This document shows, one piece after another, positions 44,813 through 53,485 of a DNA stretch of 64,000 nucleotides. This DNA is from Sodaliphilus pleomorphus. GTDB taxonomy: Bacteria > Bacteroidota > Bacteroidia > Bacteroidales > Muribaculaceae. The DNA lies in NCBI RefSeq assembly GCF_009676955.1, contig NZ_CP045696.1, forward strand, positions 1,619,001 to 1,683,000, in the 5' to 3' direction. The first letter of the stretch is position 1. Each line of letters starts with the position of its first letter. The position numbers and the translations under genes are program-made. Under the pieces are notes generated by a model, which ran no database searches, was not told where the DNA came from, and saw only the letters and a program-made list of their open reading frames with translations.

Positions 44813-45823
44813 ATGAAACATCGATACATCATTACAGCCTTGCTGTGGCTTGCGCTCGTGCCGCTGCTGGCCGGCTGCAGCCGGGCGTTTACCATCAAGG
44901 GAAACATCAAGGGCGTGGGCAGCCAGATGCTGCGCGTGGTGTACTACACCCCCCAGGGGGTGAAAGATGCCCTGATACCCGCCAGTGCCGACCGCTTTGA
45001 ATTCAAGGCCCCGCTCGAGGCCGACGACTGGACGCTGGTCTACCTCTACGACATGCAGTCGCAGGTGGTGGCCCGCTTTGCCGTCGAGCGCGGCAGCACG
45101 GTCAAGGTGCGCGGCGACTTGGGGCAGCGTCACCGGCTCGAGGTGAAGGGCCCCGACGTCGACGAGCAGTGGTACAAGTTTATGGCCGAGCACGCCGCCC
45201 TCTACGACAGCCCCGACCACAGCCAGCTCGACCGCCTCATTGAGAAGCAGGCGGCCTCCCACCCGGCCGACTTGCTCTCGACCCTGCTCGTGCTGTGCGA
45301 CTACAGCAAGCTCAACAACGCCGCCCAGGCCAGCCGCCTGCTTGCCGGGCTCACCCACAAGCCAGCCGGCTTGATGGCCGCCTACACAGCCATACACAGG
45401 CGTGTGGCCAGGAAGGCTGCCAGCATAGGGTCGCTCCTCTTCTACGAGAGCGGCGGCGACTATGCCGCCTTCGACCCGGCCACGGCCCAGGCCTCGCTGC
45501 TGTGCCTGTGGACGGGCAACAGCGGCAGCCTCGCCCAGCAGGCAGCTCAGCTCAAGCAGTGGAGCTCGGCCTACGGCAGCCGGCTGCTCCTTGCCGACGT
45601 GTGCCTCGATGCCGACACGAGTGCCTGGCGCGGCACCATCGCGGCTGCCGGCGGCACGTGGAGGCACTACTGGGCTCCGGCCGGCCCGCTCGACCGCCAG
45701 CTGCTGGGCCTCGACATCCAGTCGACACCGCTCTATGTGGTGACCGACGCGCGCGGCAAGATAGTGTACAACGGCGACCAGCCGGCTCGCGTGGCAGCCA
45801 GCCTGGCCCGCCTCTTGAAGTGA
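44813..45823 (+). CDS. DUF4369 lipoprotein with degenerate thioredoxin-like C-terminus
   Basis: This 336-residue protein has a lipoprotein signal ending in LLAGC (Cys at ~residue 22), so it is lipid-anchored in the envelope. The N-terminal domain (FTIKGNIKGVGSQMLRVVYYTPQGVKDALI) is of the DUF4369 type found in front of thioredoxin domains in Bacteroidales. The C-terminal ~130 residues have thioredoxin-like strands (ATAQASLLCLWTGN, IQSTPLYVVTDARGKIVYNG), but the CxxC of active disulfide enzymes is absent. It may be a binding protein rather than a reductase (inference). The TTG two codons upstream is rejected. Confidence 0.8.
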   Translation: MKHRYIITALLWLALVPLLAGCSRAFTIKGNIKGVGSQMLRVVYYTPQGVKDALIPASADRFEFKAPLEADDWTLVYLYDMQSQVVARFAVERGSTVKVRGDLGQRHRLEVKGPDVDEQWYKFMAEHAALYDSPDHSQLDRLIEKQAASHPADLLSTLLVLCDYSKLNNAAQASRLLAGLTHKPAGLMAAYTAIHRRVARKAASIGSLLFYESGGDYAAFDPATAQASLLCLWTGNSGSLAQQAAQLKQWSSAYGSRLLLADVCLDADTSAWRGTIAAAGGTWRHYWAPAGPLDRQLLGLDIQSTPLYVVTDARGKIVYNGDQPARVAASLARLLK

Positions 45824-45897
45824 ACGAAACCGAAACCATAGGGCGCGCGCACTGCCATGCGCTATCGCGCCCCGTTGCCTAAAACCATTGAATTGAA

Positions 45898-47439
45898 ATG
45901 CTAAGCAAGACCCTGGGCGCCGCCGTGCAAGGCATCGACGCCATAACAGTGACTATCGAAGTCTCGATCGAGTGGGGCAGCGGCTTCACCATCGTGGGCC
46001 TGCCCGACACCGCTGTGAAAGAGAGCGGCGAGCGCACGCGCTGCGCCATCATCGAGGCGGGCTTTGACTTCCCGCGCAAAAATGTGGTCATCAACATGTC
46101 GCCGGCCGACATCAAGAAGGAGGGCTCGGCCTACGACCTGCCCATCGCCATAGGCATCCTGGCCAGCGACGAGAAGGTGTCGACCCAGCTACTCGACCGC
46201 TACATGATCATGGGCGAACTCGGGCTCGACGGCTCGCTGCGCCCCATCAAGGGCGCCCTGCCCATGGCCATACTGGCGCGCCAGCTGCATCTCGATGGCT
46301 TCATCCTGCCGCGCGACAATGCCATGGAGGCGGCCATCGTCAACAACCTCAATGTGTATGGCCTCGACTCGCTGCAGCAGGTCATCGCCTTCCTCAACGG
46401 GCAGGCCCAGCTGCAACCCACCGCCGTCGACACGCGCGCCGAGTTTGCCAAGGCCCAGGGGCAGTTTCCCTACGACTTCAGCGAGGTGAAAGGCCAGGAA
46501 AACGTGAAACGGGCCTTTGAGGTGGCCTGCGCCGGCGGGCACAACATCTTGCTCATAGGCAGCCCCGGCAGCGGCAAGTCGATGATGGCCAAGCGGCTGC
46601 CCAGCATCCTGCCGCCGTTGAGCCTGCAAGAGGCACTCGAGACTACCAAGATACACTCGGTGGCCGGCAAGCTGCGTCGCGGCACCACGCTGCTCACGCG
46701 CAGGCCCTTCCGCTCACCCCACCACACGATATCGCCCGTGGCCCTGGTGGGCGGCGGCACCTACCCCACCCCGGGCGAGATAAGCCTGGCTCACAACGGC
46801 GTGCTCTTTCTCGACGAGCTGCCCGAGTTCAACCGCAGCGTGCTCGAGGTGATGCGCCAGCCCCTGGAAGACCGCCTCATCCACATCTCGCGGGCCAAGT
46901 ATGCCGTCGAGTACCCGGCCTCGTTTATGCTCGTGGCCAGCATGAACCCCTGCCCCTGCGGCTACTACGGTCACCCCAAGAAGCCGTGCATATGCACACC
47001 CCACCAGCGCCAGCAGTACCTGGCCAAGATATCGGGCCCGCTGCTCGACCGCATCGACCTGCAAATCGAGGTGCAACCCGTGGCGGTCGACGAGCTGGCC
47101 TCGAAGCAGGCCGGCGAGCCCTCGGCGGCCATACGCGCCCGCGTGGTGAAGGCCCGCGAGTTGCAGACGCAGCGCTTCGGCGCCACCGCCGGCGTGCACT
47201 GCAACGCCCAGATGACGCCCAGCATGATTCACCAGTGGGCCGAGCCCGATGCCGAAGGCCTGCGGCAGCTCAAGCACGCCATCGAGAGCATGAACATGAG
47301 CGCGCGCGCCTACGACCGCATCCTCAAGGTGGCCCGCACCATCGCCGACCTCGACGGCAGCCCCCAGGTGCGCGCCCCTCACATCATGGAAGCCATCTCC
47401 TACCGCTCGCTCGACCGCAGCAACTACTTCAACATGTAA
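45898..47439 (+). CDS. YifB/ComM-family Mg-chelatase-like AAA+ ATPase
   Basis: This 513-residue protein has an N-terminal Lon-protease-like fold (ITVTIEVSIEWGSGFTIVGLPDTAVKESGERTR). A Mg-chelatase AAA+ domain follows with Walker A GSPGSGKS (residues 221-228), Walker B FLDELPEFNRSVLEVMRQPLEDR and a CPCGYYGHPKKPCICTP zinc-like segment, then the C-terminal Mg-chelatase lid. ComM, its best known relative, is a helicase that aids branch migration during natural transformation. The last codons (…LDRSNYFNM) lie in sequence that is repeated 605 bases downstream. Confidence 0.95.
   Translation: MLSKTLGAAVQGIDAITVTIEVSIEWGSGFTIVGLPDTAVKESGERTRCAIIEAGFDFPRKNVVINMSPADIKKEGSAYDLPIAIGILASDEKVSTQLLDRYMIMGELGLDGSLRPIKGALPMAILARQLHLDGFILPRDNAMEAAIVNNLNVYGLDSLQQVIAFLNGQAQLQPTAVDTRAEFAKAQGQFPYDFSEVKGQENVKRAFEVACAGGHNILLIGSPGSGKSMMAKRLPSILPPLSLQEALETTKIHSVAGKLRRGTTLLTRRPFRSPHHTISPVALVGGGTYPTPGEISLAHNGVLFLDELPEFNRSVLEVMRQPLEDRLIHISRAKYAVEYPASFMLVASMNPCPCGYYGHPKKPCICTPHQRQQYLAKISGPLLDRIDLQIEVQPVAVDELASKQAGEPSAAIRARVVKARELQTQRFGATAGVHCNAQMTPSMIHQWAEPDAEGLRQLKHAIESMNMSARAYDRILKVARTIADLDGSPQVRAPHIMEAISYRSLDRSNYFNM
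47410..47429 (+). repeat. Direct repeat at the yifB 3' end, copy 1 (possible attachment site)
   Basis: These 20 bases encode LDRSNY of YifB and recur exactly at 48015-48034. The two copies bracket the broken rhuM gene. Confidence 0.8.
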
Positions 47440-47451
47440 TTTTTTTACTCT

Positions 47452-48014
47452 ATGGACGAAGACCAGAAAAATATTATCATATACCGCACTGCCGATGGTA
47501 ACGCTTCTGTTGCATTATTGGCAAAATCTGGCTCAACCAGCAGCAGATGGCAGAACTTTTTGCCACCTCTAAGCAAACCATCAGCTATCATGTAATCAAC
47601 ATTCTGAAAGAGAATGAATTAACCGAGAGTTCAGTTGTCAAAGAATATTTGACAACTGCCGCCGATGGCAAGAGTTACAATATCGTTTTTTACTCTCTTG
47701 AGATGATAATTGCGGTGGGATATCGTGTTCGTGGCGTGCGGGGAACTCAATTCCGTCAATGGGCAACGAGGCATCTGTCGGAGTACCTTGTCAAGGGCTT
47801 TGTGATTGACGACGAGAGGCTAAAGAACCCTGATGGCCGTCCCGATTATTTTGATGAATTGCTCGCTCGAATCCGTGACATTCGTGCCTCTGAGAAACGA
47901 TTCTATCAAAAAATTCGCGATTTGTTCTCACTGAGCAGCGACTATGACAAGAGCGATAAGGCCACTCAAATGTTTTTTGCTGAGACACAAAACAAATTGC
48001 TCTACGCCGCAACC
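47452..48014 (+). pseudogene. RhuM-family virulence protein, frameshifted and 3'-truncated
   Basis: The first frame (from the ATG at 47452) encodes DEDQKNIIIYRTADG and loses its match after ALLAK. The match resumes in another frame with WLNQQQMAELFATSKQTISYH and continues through SYNIVFYSLEMIIAVGYRVRG and RGTQFRQWATRHLSEYLVKGF to ATQMFFAETQNKLLYA. This fits a deletion of ~10 bases near 47525. The 3' end is cut where yifB-like sequence begins, so ~100 residues are missing relative to family members. RhuM proteins are accessory genes of unknown function, often on islands. The AT-rich composition differs from yifB. Confidence 0.85.
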
Positions 48015-48034
48015 TCGACCGCAGCAACTACTTT
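48015..48034 (+). repeat. Direct repeat of the yifB 3' end, copy 2 (possible attachment site)
   Basis: This is identical to 47410-47429. Read in the yifB frame, this copy runs on as RNLDRSNYFSTPL and a stop, that is, a complete alternative end for YifB. Confidence 0.8.
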
Positions 48035-48163
48035 TCTACCCCGCTGTAGTCCTGCGAGGCGGGGGGCAGACTCGTGCGTCAAATGATGATAGAAAAGAGG
48101 TATAGAGGTGAAAATCAAATAATAAATGGCGGTGAAAATGTTGAATTATTGTAATTTGTTTTT

Positions 48164-48171
48164 TACCTTTG
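48164..48171 (+). promoter_or_regulatory. -7 promoter element of the ECF sigma gene
   Basis: TACCTTTG matches TAnnTTTG, 26 bases before the ATG at 48198. Confidence 0.55.
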
Positions 48172-48197
48172 TTCAACTTAAATTAAGTGTAAGTTGA

Positions 48198-48806
48198 ATG
48201 CAAGACTACATTCCTGACAGCGTAGTTTGGGCCGAAGCCTGTGGAGGGGACATTAGCGCCTTTGAGGTTCTGTTTCACAGGTATGCCGACTCGCTGCTTG
48301 CTTATGGATTGAAGTTTACAGCCGACAGAGACAATGTGAAAGACGTGATACAGAACCTGTTTCTCCGTCTCATGACTCAGCACGACAATCTATCGCATGC
48401 GGAAAATGTGAAGTCTTACTTGTTTACGGCCTTTCGCCGCTCCTTGATCAGAAGTATGAGTGTGAGTAGCGAGATATCGTTTGATTCCAGCGAGAGTTTG
48501 AAATTTCACATCGACAGGCTGGCTTCGGCCGATGAAGACAGTGGCCTTGATGATGAAATGCTGCAACAGCGCCAGCGTCTCTATGAGAGCCTTCTCAAAC
48601 TGTCGTCGCGCCAAAAAGAGGCGCTCTATTTGCGCTATGTGCAGCGCCTTCCCATGGAGCGTATAGCCTTTATGTTGAACATGAACAATCAGTCGGTGCG
48701 CAATCTGCTGCACCGCGCTATCGAGAAACTACGCGAATCGATGGGTCCAAAGTCACCTGCAAGCCAGTCCATCCTTCTGGCCTTGTTGATACCGATGCTT
48801 TCGTGA
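48198..48806 (+). CDS. ECF-type sigma factor of the FecR-dependent kind
   Basis: This 202-residue protein has region 2 (AFEVLFHRYADSLLAYGLKFTADRDNVKDVIQNLFLRLM) and region 4 (LLKLSSRQKEALYLRYVQRLPMERIAFMLNMNNQSVRNLLHRAIEKLRESM), then a hydrophobic tail (ILLALLIPML) common in Bacteroidetes ECF sigmas that work with FecR anti-sigmas. It probably controls the SusCD locus, whose fecR lies 10 kb away on the other strand (inference). Unusually it is not next to fecR, and its last 89 bases overlap the 3' end of the convergent GH65 gene. Confidence 0.92.
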   Translation: MQDYIPDSVVWAEACGGDISAFEVLFHRYADSLLAYGLKFTADRDNVKDVIQNLFLRLMTQHDNLSHAENVKSYLFTAFRRSLIRSMSVSSEISFDSSESLKFHIDRLASADEDSGLDDEMLQQRQRLYESLLKLSSRQKEALYLRYVQRLPMERIAFMLNMNNQSVRNLLHRAIEKLRESMGPKSPASQSILLALLIPMLS

Positions 48807-50733
48807 CTCCCTCGCTGGTGATGTTGTAGCCTGAAAATCCCATGATCACAGCTTGCAACACACCGCCAGCCCCTGTGAGGAAATAGGGATTGGTGCCGCC
48901 TTTGCACTCTGCAATCACCCCAAAGGGCGGGCACTGGTTGGCTTTGTAGGCTTGGTCAAAGTAGCGGCGGGCCAGCTGAGCATTGCCCATTCGGGCATAG
49001 AGAAGGGCAAAGATGGCTTCGGTCATTGCAGGCCCGTTTTTTATGCGTGGGGCATAATAGTTTAAGTCTTTGAGAATTTGCTCTTGGCTGGCGATGATGT
49101 CCAGCGGATAGGCAAGGAGGTTTACATCGGCTTGCTTGATGCTTTCGCCAGCGTAGGAGGCATGTTCCAGCGTAACACCTTGAGCATTTTTCAGGATGGG
49201 TAGCCCAGAGGCAACCTCACTCCAGAGAGGGTTGGGCTGCTTGCCCGCAATGTGTGCAGCCATGCAGGCAATATTGAGATTGGTAATGGCTATGGCATTG
49301 GTAAATGCATTGTCGTCGACATTGGCAGCATATTCATCGGCACACACCACATTATTGATGTGATAGCCATGGCCAGAGGCATCGGTCTGGGCGCGCGACA
49401 CCCAAAAGTTGGCCGTGGCCTTGATGAGTGGCCAGGCTTGGGTTGTGAGCCAAGCTGTGTCGCGTGTCACGCAGTAGTATTGCCATGCTGCATGTGCCAC
49501 GCAACCGGTGATGTGGTGCTCAAAGGTGCCTGTGAGTGCCCATGTGGGTGTTTCTTCCATGCCAGTGTCGCTGCTTTCCCACGGGAACATGGCACCGTCG
49601 TAGCCATGCTCCCAGGCGTTGGTCATGGCTGCTTGAATGCGATCGATGCGATAGTCGATCATGGAGCGAGCCATGTCGGGGTGCAACAGTACCAAGGCGG
49701 GGAATATCCATACATCGGCGTCCCAAAACACGTGTCCGTTGTATCCCAGTCCCGAGAGCCCCATGGGTGATACTGAAAGCCTTGAACGTTCACGAACAAA
49801 GCTATAGAGATGATAGAGCATTGAGTGCACGTCTTGTTGAGCTTGGTTGTCGCCAGAGATGGTGATATCACTCTTCCACAAGTCGCGCCACAACTTGACG
49901 TGCATGGATTCCAGTTGCTCAATGCCTTGCTTGACGGCAAAGATGACGAGGCGGTCGGCCTCGTTTTGCACATCGGGGTGGCAGGCCGAGGTCATGAGAC
50001 TGCCTGTGATGGCGAAGCTGAACTTTTGCCCCTTGTTGAGCTTGATATTGAATTGTGCCACATTCTGTGTGCTGTCGTGGCTGGAGTGGATGACCTCGGG
50101 GTCGTGGCCGCCAGGAAAAATCAACGAGGAGCTGGCGGTGACGTCGAGCCGCCCCGTGGGGCTCTTGGCATCGGTCGAGAGCAGGTAGATGTTGCCCGTG
50201 CGTTTGGTCATCTTGTTGTAGCGGAAATGCACGCTGCGCAGTGTAGTGGGCACTTGGTGAATGCTGCGCACCGTGATTGTGATATCGTTCATTGCCTCAA
50301 TCTCGACGATGTTGAGCGCATTGAAGGGCAACTGCCGCAAGGCACATTGCCGATAGCCGATGTGGGCTTTGCCAGGCACGTCAAAGTGCTGGCCCATGAA
50401 GGCCTGGCGCATGTCGAGCTGTTGCTCGTAGTGCTCAATGTTGCTTGCGGTCGCTGGTATGCCGTCGACGTCGATCTCCATATCCATCATTTTCACGCTG
50501 CTGAAGAAGTTGCTCACATTGCCGCGACCAAACTTGTCGTAGGCACCAGCAAGCACGACATCAGCATTTTTCAATGGTTGTGCTGATGATACCAGGCCCA
50601 GCTGGCCGTTGGCCACGGTCTCTCCGAAGTAGGGTGTTGCCGTGGGGTGGCTGGCCGTGAGTGTCCAAGCATCCTGTGCCACGCAGTGCATGCTTGTGCA
50701 AAATAGGGCCATGATAAAAAGGAAGAGTGTCAT
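48718..50733 (-). CDS. Exported GH65-family glycoside hydrolase (kojibiose/trehalose-type alpha-glucosidase)
   Basis: This 671-residue protein has a signal peptide (LFLFIMALFCTSMHCVAQ). An N-terminal beta-sandwich precedes the (alpha/alpha)6 barrel, with GHVFWDADVWIFPALVLL, FPWESSDTGMEETP and the catalytic-acid region VCADEYAANVDDNAFTN (Glu467). GIKQADV-type and TNPYFLTGAGG segments follow. GH65 contains phosphorylases and hydrolases of trehalose, kojibiose, nigerose and maltose; an exported member more likely hydrolyses, since phosphate is scarce outside the cytoplasm (inference). Specificity cannot be read from sequence. It is the last gene of the minus-strand unit, 60 bases after the metallophosphoesterase gene. 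Confidence 0.88.
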   Translation of the reverse strand: MTLFLFIMALFCTSMHCVAQDAWTLTASHPTATPYFGETVANGQLGLVSSAQPLKNADVVLAGAYDKFGRGNVSNFFSSVKMMDMEIDVDGIPATASNIEHYEQQLDMRQAFMGQHFDVPGKAHIGYRQCALRQLPFNALNIVEIEAMNDITITVRSIHQVPTTLRSVHFRYNKMTKRTGNIYLLSTDAKSPTGRLDVTASSSLIFPGGHDPEVIHSSHDSTQNVAQFNIKLNKGQKFSFAITGSLMTSACHPDVQNEADRLVIFAVKQGIEQLESMHVKLWRDLWKSDITISGDNQAQQDVHSMLYHLYSFVRERSRLSVSPMGLSGLGYNGHVFWDADVWIFPALVLLHPDMARSMIDYRIDRIQAAMTNAWEHGYDGAMFPWESSDTGMEETPTWALTGTFEHHITGCVAHAAWQYYCVTRDTAWLTTQAWPLIKATANFWVSRAQTDASGHGYHINNVVCADEYAANVDDNAFTNAIAITNLNIACMAAHIAGKQPNPLWSEVASGLPILKNAQGVTLEHASYAGESIKQADVNLLAYPLDIIASQEQILKDLNYYAPRIKNGPAMTEAIFALLYARMGNAQLARRYFDQAYKANQCPPFGVIAECKGGTNPYFLTGAGGVLQAVIMGFSGYNITSEGVTKASVSTRPEGWTGLQVTLDPSIRVVSR

Positions 50734-50793
50734 TTCTTTTTTAATGATTTGGGTATAGGAAAAACGCGGTCGTGCTCAGTCTTGGATTTTGTG

Positions 50794-51795
50794 CTATTTT
50801 CTCAATCTCCAGTTGTCTTTTATATAGGATGTGGGATAAACCGTGTGGTCTTGTGTTTGGCCGCCCCGCAGGCGAATCCACGTCTCAAAGCTGCGTTGCC
50901 CCTCCTTGAGCACAATCACGCGAGCGCCGCTCGACAGGTGGTTGTACTCGGTATTGCCGCCCGTGAAGCGGCCGTAGGCCAGCAAGATGCCATGCCACAT
51001 GGTGGCATAGTCGTTGTCGTGGTCATGACCGCTGAAGATGCCCATCACGTCGCCTGAAATTCTCATGGCGGCAAACATGCCTGTGTTGATTTTTGGACAG
51101 CACACGGCTTCCATGCGCGTGCCAATCAAGATGGCATCTTGCGTGGTGGCTGCCTCGGCATACTCGGGCAGCGGGATGTGCATGAATGCCAGTGCGGGCA
51201 ATGGAACACCGCCGTTGCTGCGGGTAAAGGATGCACTCTGGCTGGAGTACCATTGCACCTGCTCGCCTGTGAGCCAGGCGTAACCACCCACTTCCTTGAT
51301 CTGTGCATTGGCATGGGTGTCGAAGCAGTAGAGCAGGGCAGCATCGCGGCTGCCGCTATGGTCCTTGACGGTGATCACGTGGTCGGGGGTAATTGAATCG
51401 TAGGGGGCAGTGATCACATTGTGCTTGTAAGTCGCAATGATGCGTTGCAGCTCACCGTTGGTCATGCCCCGCTCGCTGTCGTGATTGCCAAAGAGCATGA
51501 TAAATGGAGTGTTCTGTGCCTCTATGATGTTGAGCACTGCTGTCAAGGTGCTGTCGGCAGGACGGGAATATACGAAATCTCCAGTCACTATAATCAAGTC
51601 GGGCTTTTCAGCCTTTACGATCTCGGAGATGCATTCTGGTACTACCTGTGAGGCGGGATTGTGCAACTTGTAGTGGAGATCGGTGAATTGCACAATCTTG
51701 AACTCTCTGTTGCGGTTGAATTGCAGGTTTTGTGCTTGGCCTGTCGCAGCAAGCAAGATTACGACCAGGAGTATAAATTGACTTAATGCTTTCAT
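50794..51795 (-). CDS. Exported calcineurin-like metallophosphoesterase
   Basis: This 333-residue protein has a signal peptide (QFILLVVILLAATGQAQ). The metallophosphoesterase motifs are complete: FTDLHY (Asp39, His41), TGDFV (72-74), GNHDSE (103-108), MHIPLPEY and GHDHDND near residue 240. It binds two metal ions and hydrolyses phosphomono- or diesters in the periplasm or outside. The ATG at 51795 was chosen because a -7 element ends 5 bases upstream of it. It starts the second transcription unit of the locus, with the GH65 gene. Confidence 0.9.
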   Translation of the reverse strand: MKALSQFILLVVILLAATGQAQNLQFNRNREFKIVQFTDLHYKLHNPASQVVPECISEIVKAEKPDLIIVTGDFVYSRPADSTLTAVLNIIEAQNTPFIMLFGNHDSERGMTNGELQRIIATYKHNVITAPYDSITPDHVITVKDHSGSRDAALLYCFDTHANAQIKEVGGYAWLTGEQVQWYSSQSASFTRSNGGVPLPALAFMHIPLPEYAEAATTQDAILIGTRMEAVCCPKINTGMFAAMRISGDVMGIFSGHDHDNDYATMWHGILLAYGRFTGGNTEYNHLSSGARVIVLKEGQRSFETWIRLRGGQTQDHTVYPTSYIKDNWRLRK

Positions 51796-51800
51796 GTTGT

Positions 51801-51808
51801 CAAAGTTA
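51801..51808 (-). promoter_or_regulatory. -7 promoter element of the metallophosphoesterase-GH65 unit
   Basis: The minus strand reads TAACTTTG, matching TAnnTTTG, 5 bases before the ATG at 51795. A leaderless transcript is predicted. Confidence 0.65.
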
Positions 51809-51822
51809 TGTTTTTTTTGCAA

Positions 51823-51874
51823 GGGCTAGAAGAATATGGGAATATTTGTGTACTTCCAGTAGTTCTTCTAGCCC
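51823..51874 (-). terminator. Hairpin after susD (possible terminator or attenuator)
   Basis: A perfect 12-base inverted repeat (GGGCTAGAAGAA/TTCTTCTAGCCC, 28-base loop) sits between susD and the next promoter. On the minus strand it is followed by TTGC and then As, not Ts, so it is not a textbook terminator. It may limit read-through or stabilise the susCD mRNA. Confidence 0.6.
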
Positions 51875-51922
51875 GTCATGTGCAATGCACATCAATTGAT
51901 TCTCATGTGCTCTATAAATAAA

Positions 51923-53467
51923 CTATTTCAATATCCACATAATTTGGTTCTCATCGTCGATGCCGCCAAACTGGCTCTGCACGGCAGCCTTCACGTTGGC
52001 TCCATTGTAGTCATACTCCGATTGTGGATACATCCAACGTACAGGCATCTTGTTGACATCGTCGTTACGGTTGCTGCTGGGATTGATGGGCAAAACGGGA
52101 TAGCCGGTGCGGCGGTACTCGAAGTAGGCGTTATAGGGCTGTTGCATGAAAGTGGCCAGATACTTTTGCTCGATAATTTGCTCGATTTGCCGCTCAGGGT
52201 TGGCCGAGAACGCTACTCCTGGATTGCTAAGATAACGGGCGATGTAGTCATCGGTAATCTTCCTATTGTGGTGATATTCGGCATTGTCGACGGTGTTGTC
52301 GGCAGTGAAGTGCATGGCGGCCTCAATGCCCTTGTTGTAGTAGTTGCGGGCATCGCCATCGAGCAGGCCGCGCACGCATGCCTCGGCCAAGATGAAGTTC
52401 AACTCGCTGTAGCTAAGCAGGACCGACGGCTCGCCCACGATTTCCTCAACATATCGCTTGTTGGTTTGCGATACGTTGCCCTCAAAGACAGCCTTCTGGA
52501 TTTCCTCCTCGGTGAGCGTGGCTTCTACACCATTGTAGGAAGCCCAGTCATCGACGGCACTGCCGGCTGCCACGGCATTGGGCGTGGGTTGTGCGTAGTA
52601 GAACAGGCGATAATCGCCAAAAGCCTTGAGCGAGTCGACGACTTCGGACGAAATCTGGATGTAGTTGACATAGTTGTTGCCCTCCTTGTAGAAGTCGGCT
52701 TTCTGGCCTGACTTGTCGCTGTGCACGAGTTGCAGGTTGTCGGTATTGCTGTCGAACAAGGGTCTTGTGGCCACGATGTCCTTAAATCGGGCTGCAACAT
52801 TGAGGTCGGGATCGTCGGTCTTCTTGTAGAGGTTGATCAGGATTTTGAGTGCCATCACGTTGGCAACCTTGCGCCACTGGCTGGTGTTGCCGCCATACAC
52901 GAAGTCGCCATTGAAGTTGCTGCCCTGGGCGAGCAGCTGGTCGGCCTGGTCGAGCTCGTTGAGCAACCCCAGCATTACATCGCGCTGGCTGTCATACTTG
53001 GGGTAGGTGATGCCAGCTTCGCCTTGCATGGCTTGGCTGTAGGGGATGTCGCCCACGCGCATTGTGGCGTCGAAGAACACGATGGCGCGCAAGATGTGGC
53101 CCAAGCCCTCGTAGGAGGCTTTCAACTGCGCGTTGCCGGCGGCTTCTATCATCTTTTGCACGTTGTAGAGCATGGTCACGCCATCAAGATCGGCACGTCC
53201 CAGCTTGTTGAAGGCGATGTTGATATCGTTGGCCTCGGTCCAGGCGATATACTTGCACAGCATCTCGTCAAACATGTATCCCTTGGGCTCCCTGTGTTTT
53301 TCCCACAGGTTGCGTATGCAATTGGTAGCAATCATTTCAGAGGTTGCCGCGGTCGACTGGTTGGGGTCGGTATTGTAGCTGTCGAAGTGGTCGGTGCAGC
53401 TGTTGATGCCCAACATGCCGCAGGCCAGCAGGCCCGACACTAAAGCTGTTTTAATATAGTGTAGCAT
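51923..53467 (-). CDS. SusD/RagB-family nutrient-binding lipoprotein
   Basis: This 514-residue protein has a lipoprotein signal (LVSGLLACGMLGINSC, lipid-anchored Cys at ~residue 24). The TPR-like core of the SusD family is present, with GLGHILRAIVFFDATMRVGDIPYSQAM, SQWRKVANVMALKILINLYKK and YSELNFILAEACVRGLLDGDARNYYNKGIEAAM. SusD proteins cap the SusC transporter on the outer face of the outer membrane and bind the glycan ligand. The gene follows susC by 18 bases, the standard arrangement. Confidence 0.94.
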   Translation of the reverse strand: MLHYIKTALVSGLLACGMLGINSCTDHFDSYNTDPNQSTAATSEMIATNCIRNLWEKHREPKGYMFDEMLCKYIAWTEANDINIAFNKLGRADLDGVTMLYNVQKMIEAAGNAQLKASYEGLGHILRAIVFFDATMRVGDIPYSQAMQGEAGITYPKYDSQRDVMLGLLNELDQADQLLAQGSNFNGDFVYGGNTSQWRKVANVMALKILINLYKKTDDPDLNVAARFKDIVATRPLFDSNTDNLQLVHSDKSGQKADFYKEGNNYVNYIQISSEVVDSLKAFGDYRLFYYAQPTPNAVAAGSAVDDWASYNGVEATLTEEEIQKAVFEGNVSQTNKRYVEEIVGEPSVLLSYSELNFILAEACVRGLLDGDARNYYNKGIEAAMHFTADNTVDNAEYHHNRKITDDYIARYLSNPGVAFSANPERQIEQIIEQKYLATFMQQPYNAYFEYRRTGYPVLPINPSSNRNDDVNKMPVRWMYPQSEYDYNGANVKAAVQSQFGGIDDENQIMWILK

Positions 53468-53485
53468 AATTCTCTTTTTTTGGTT

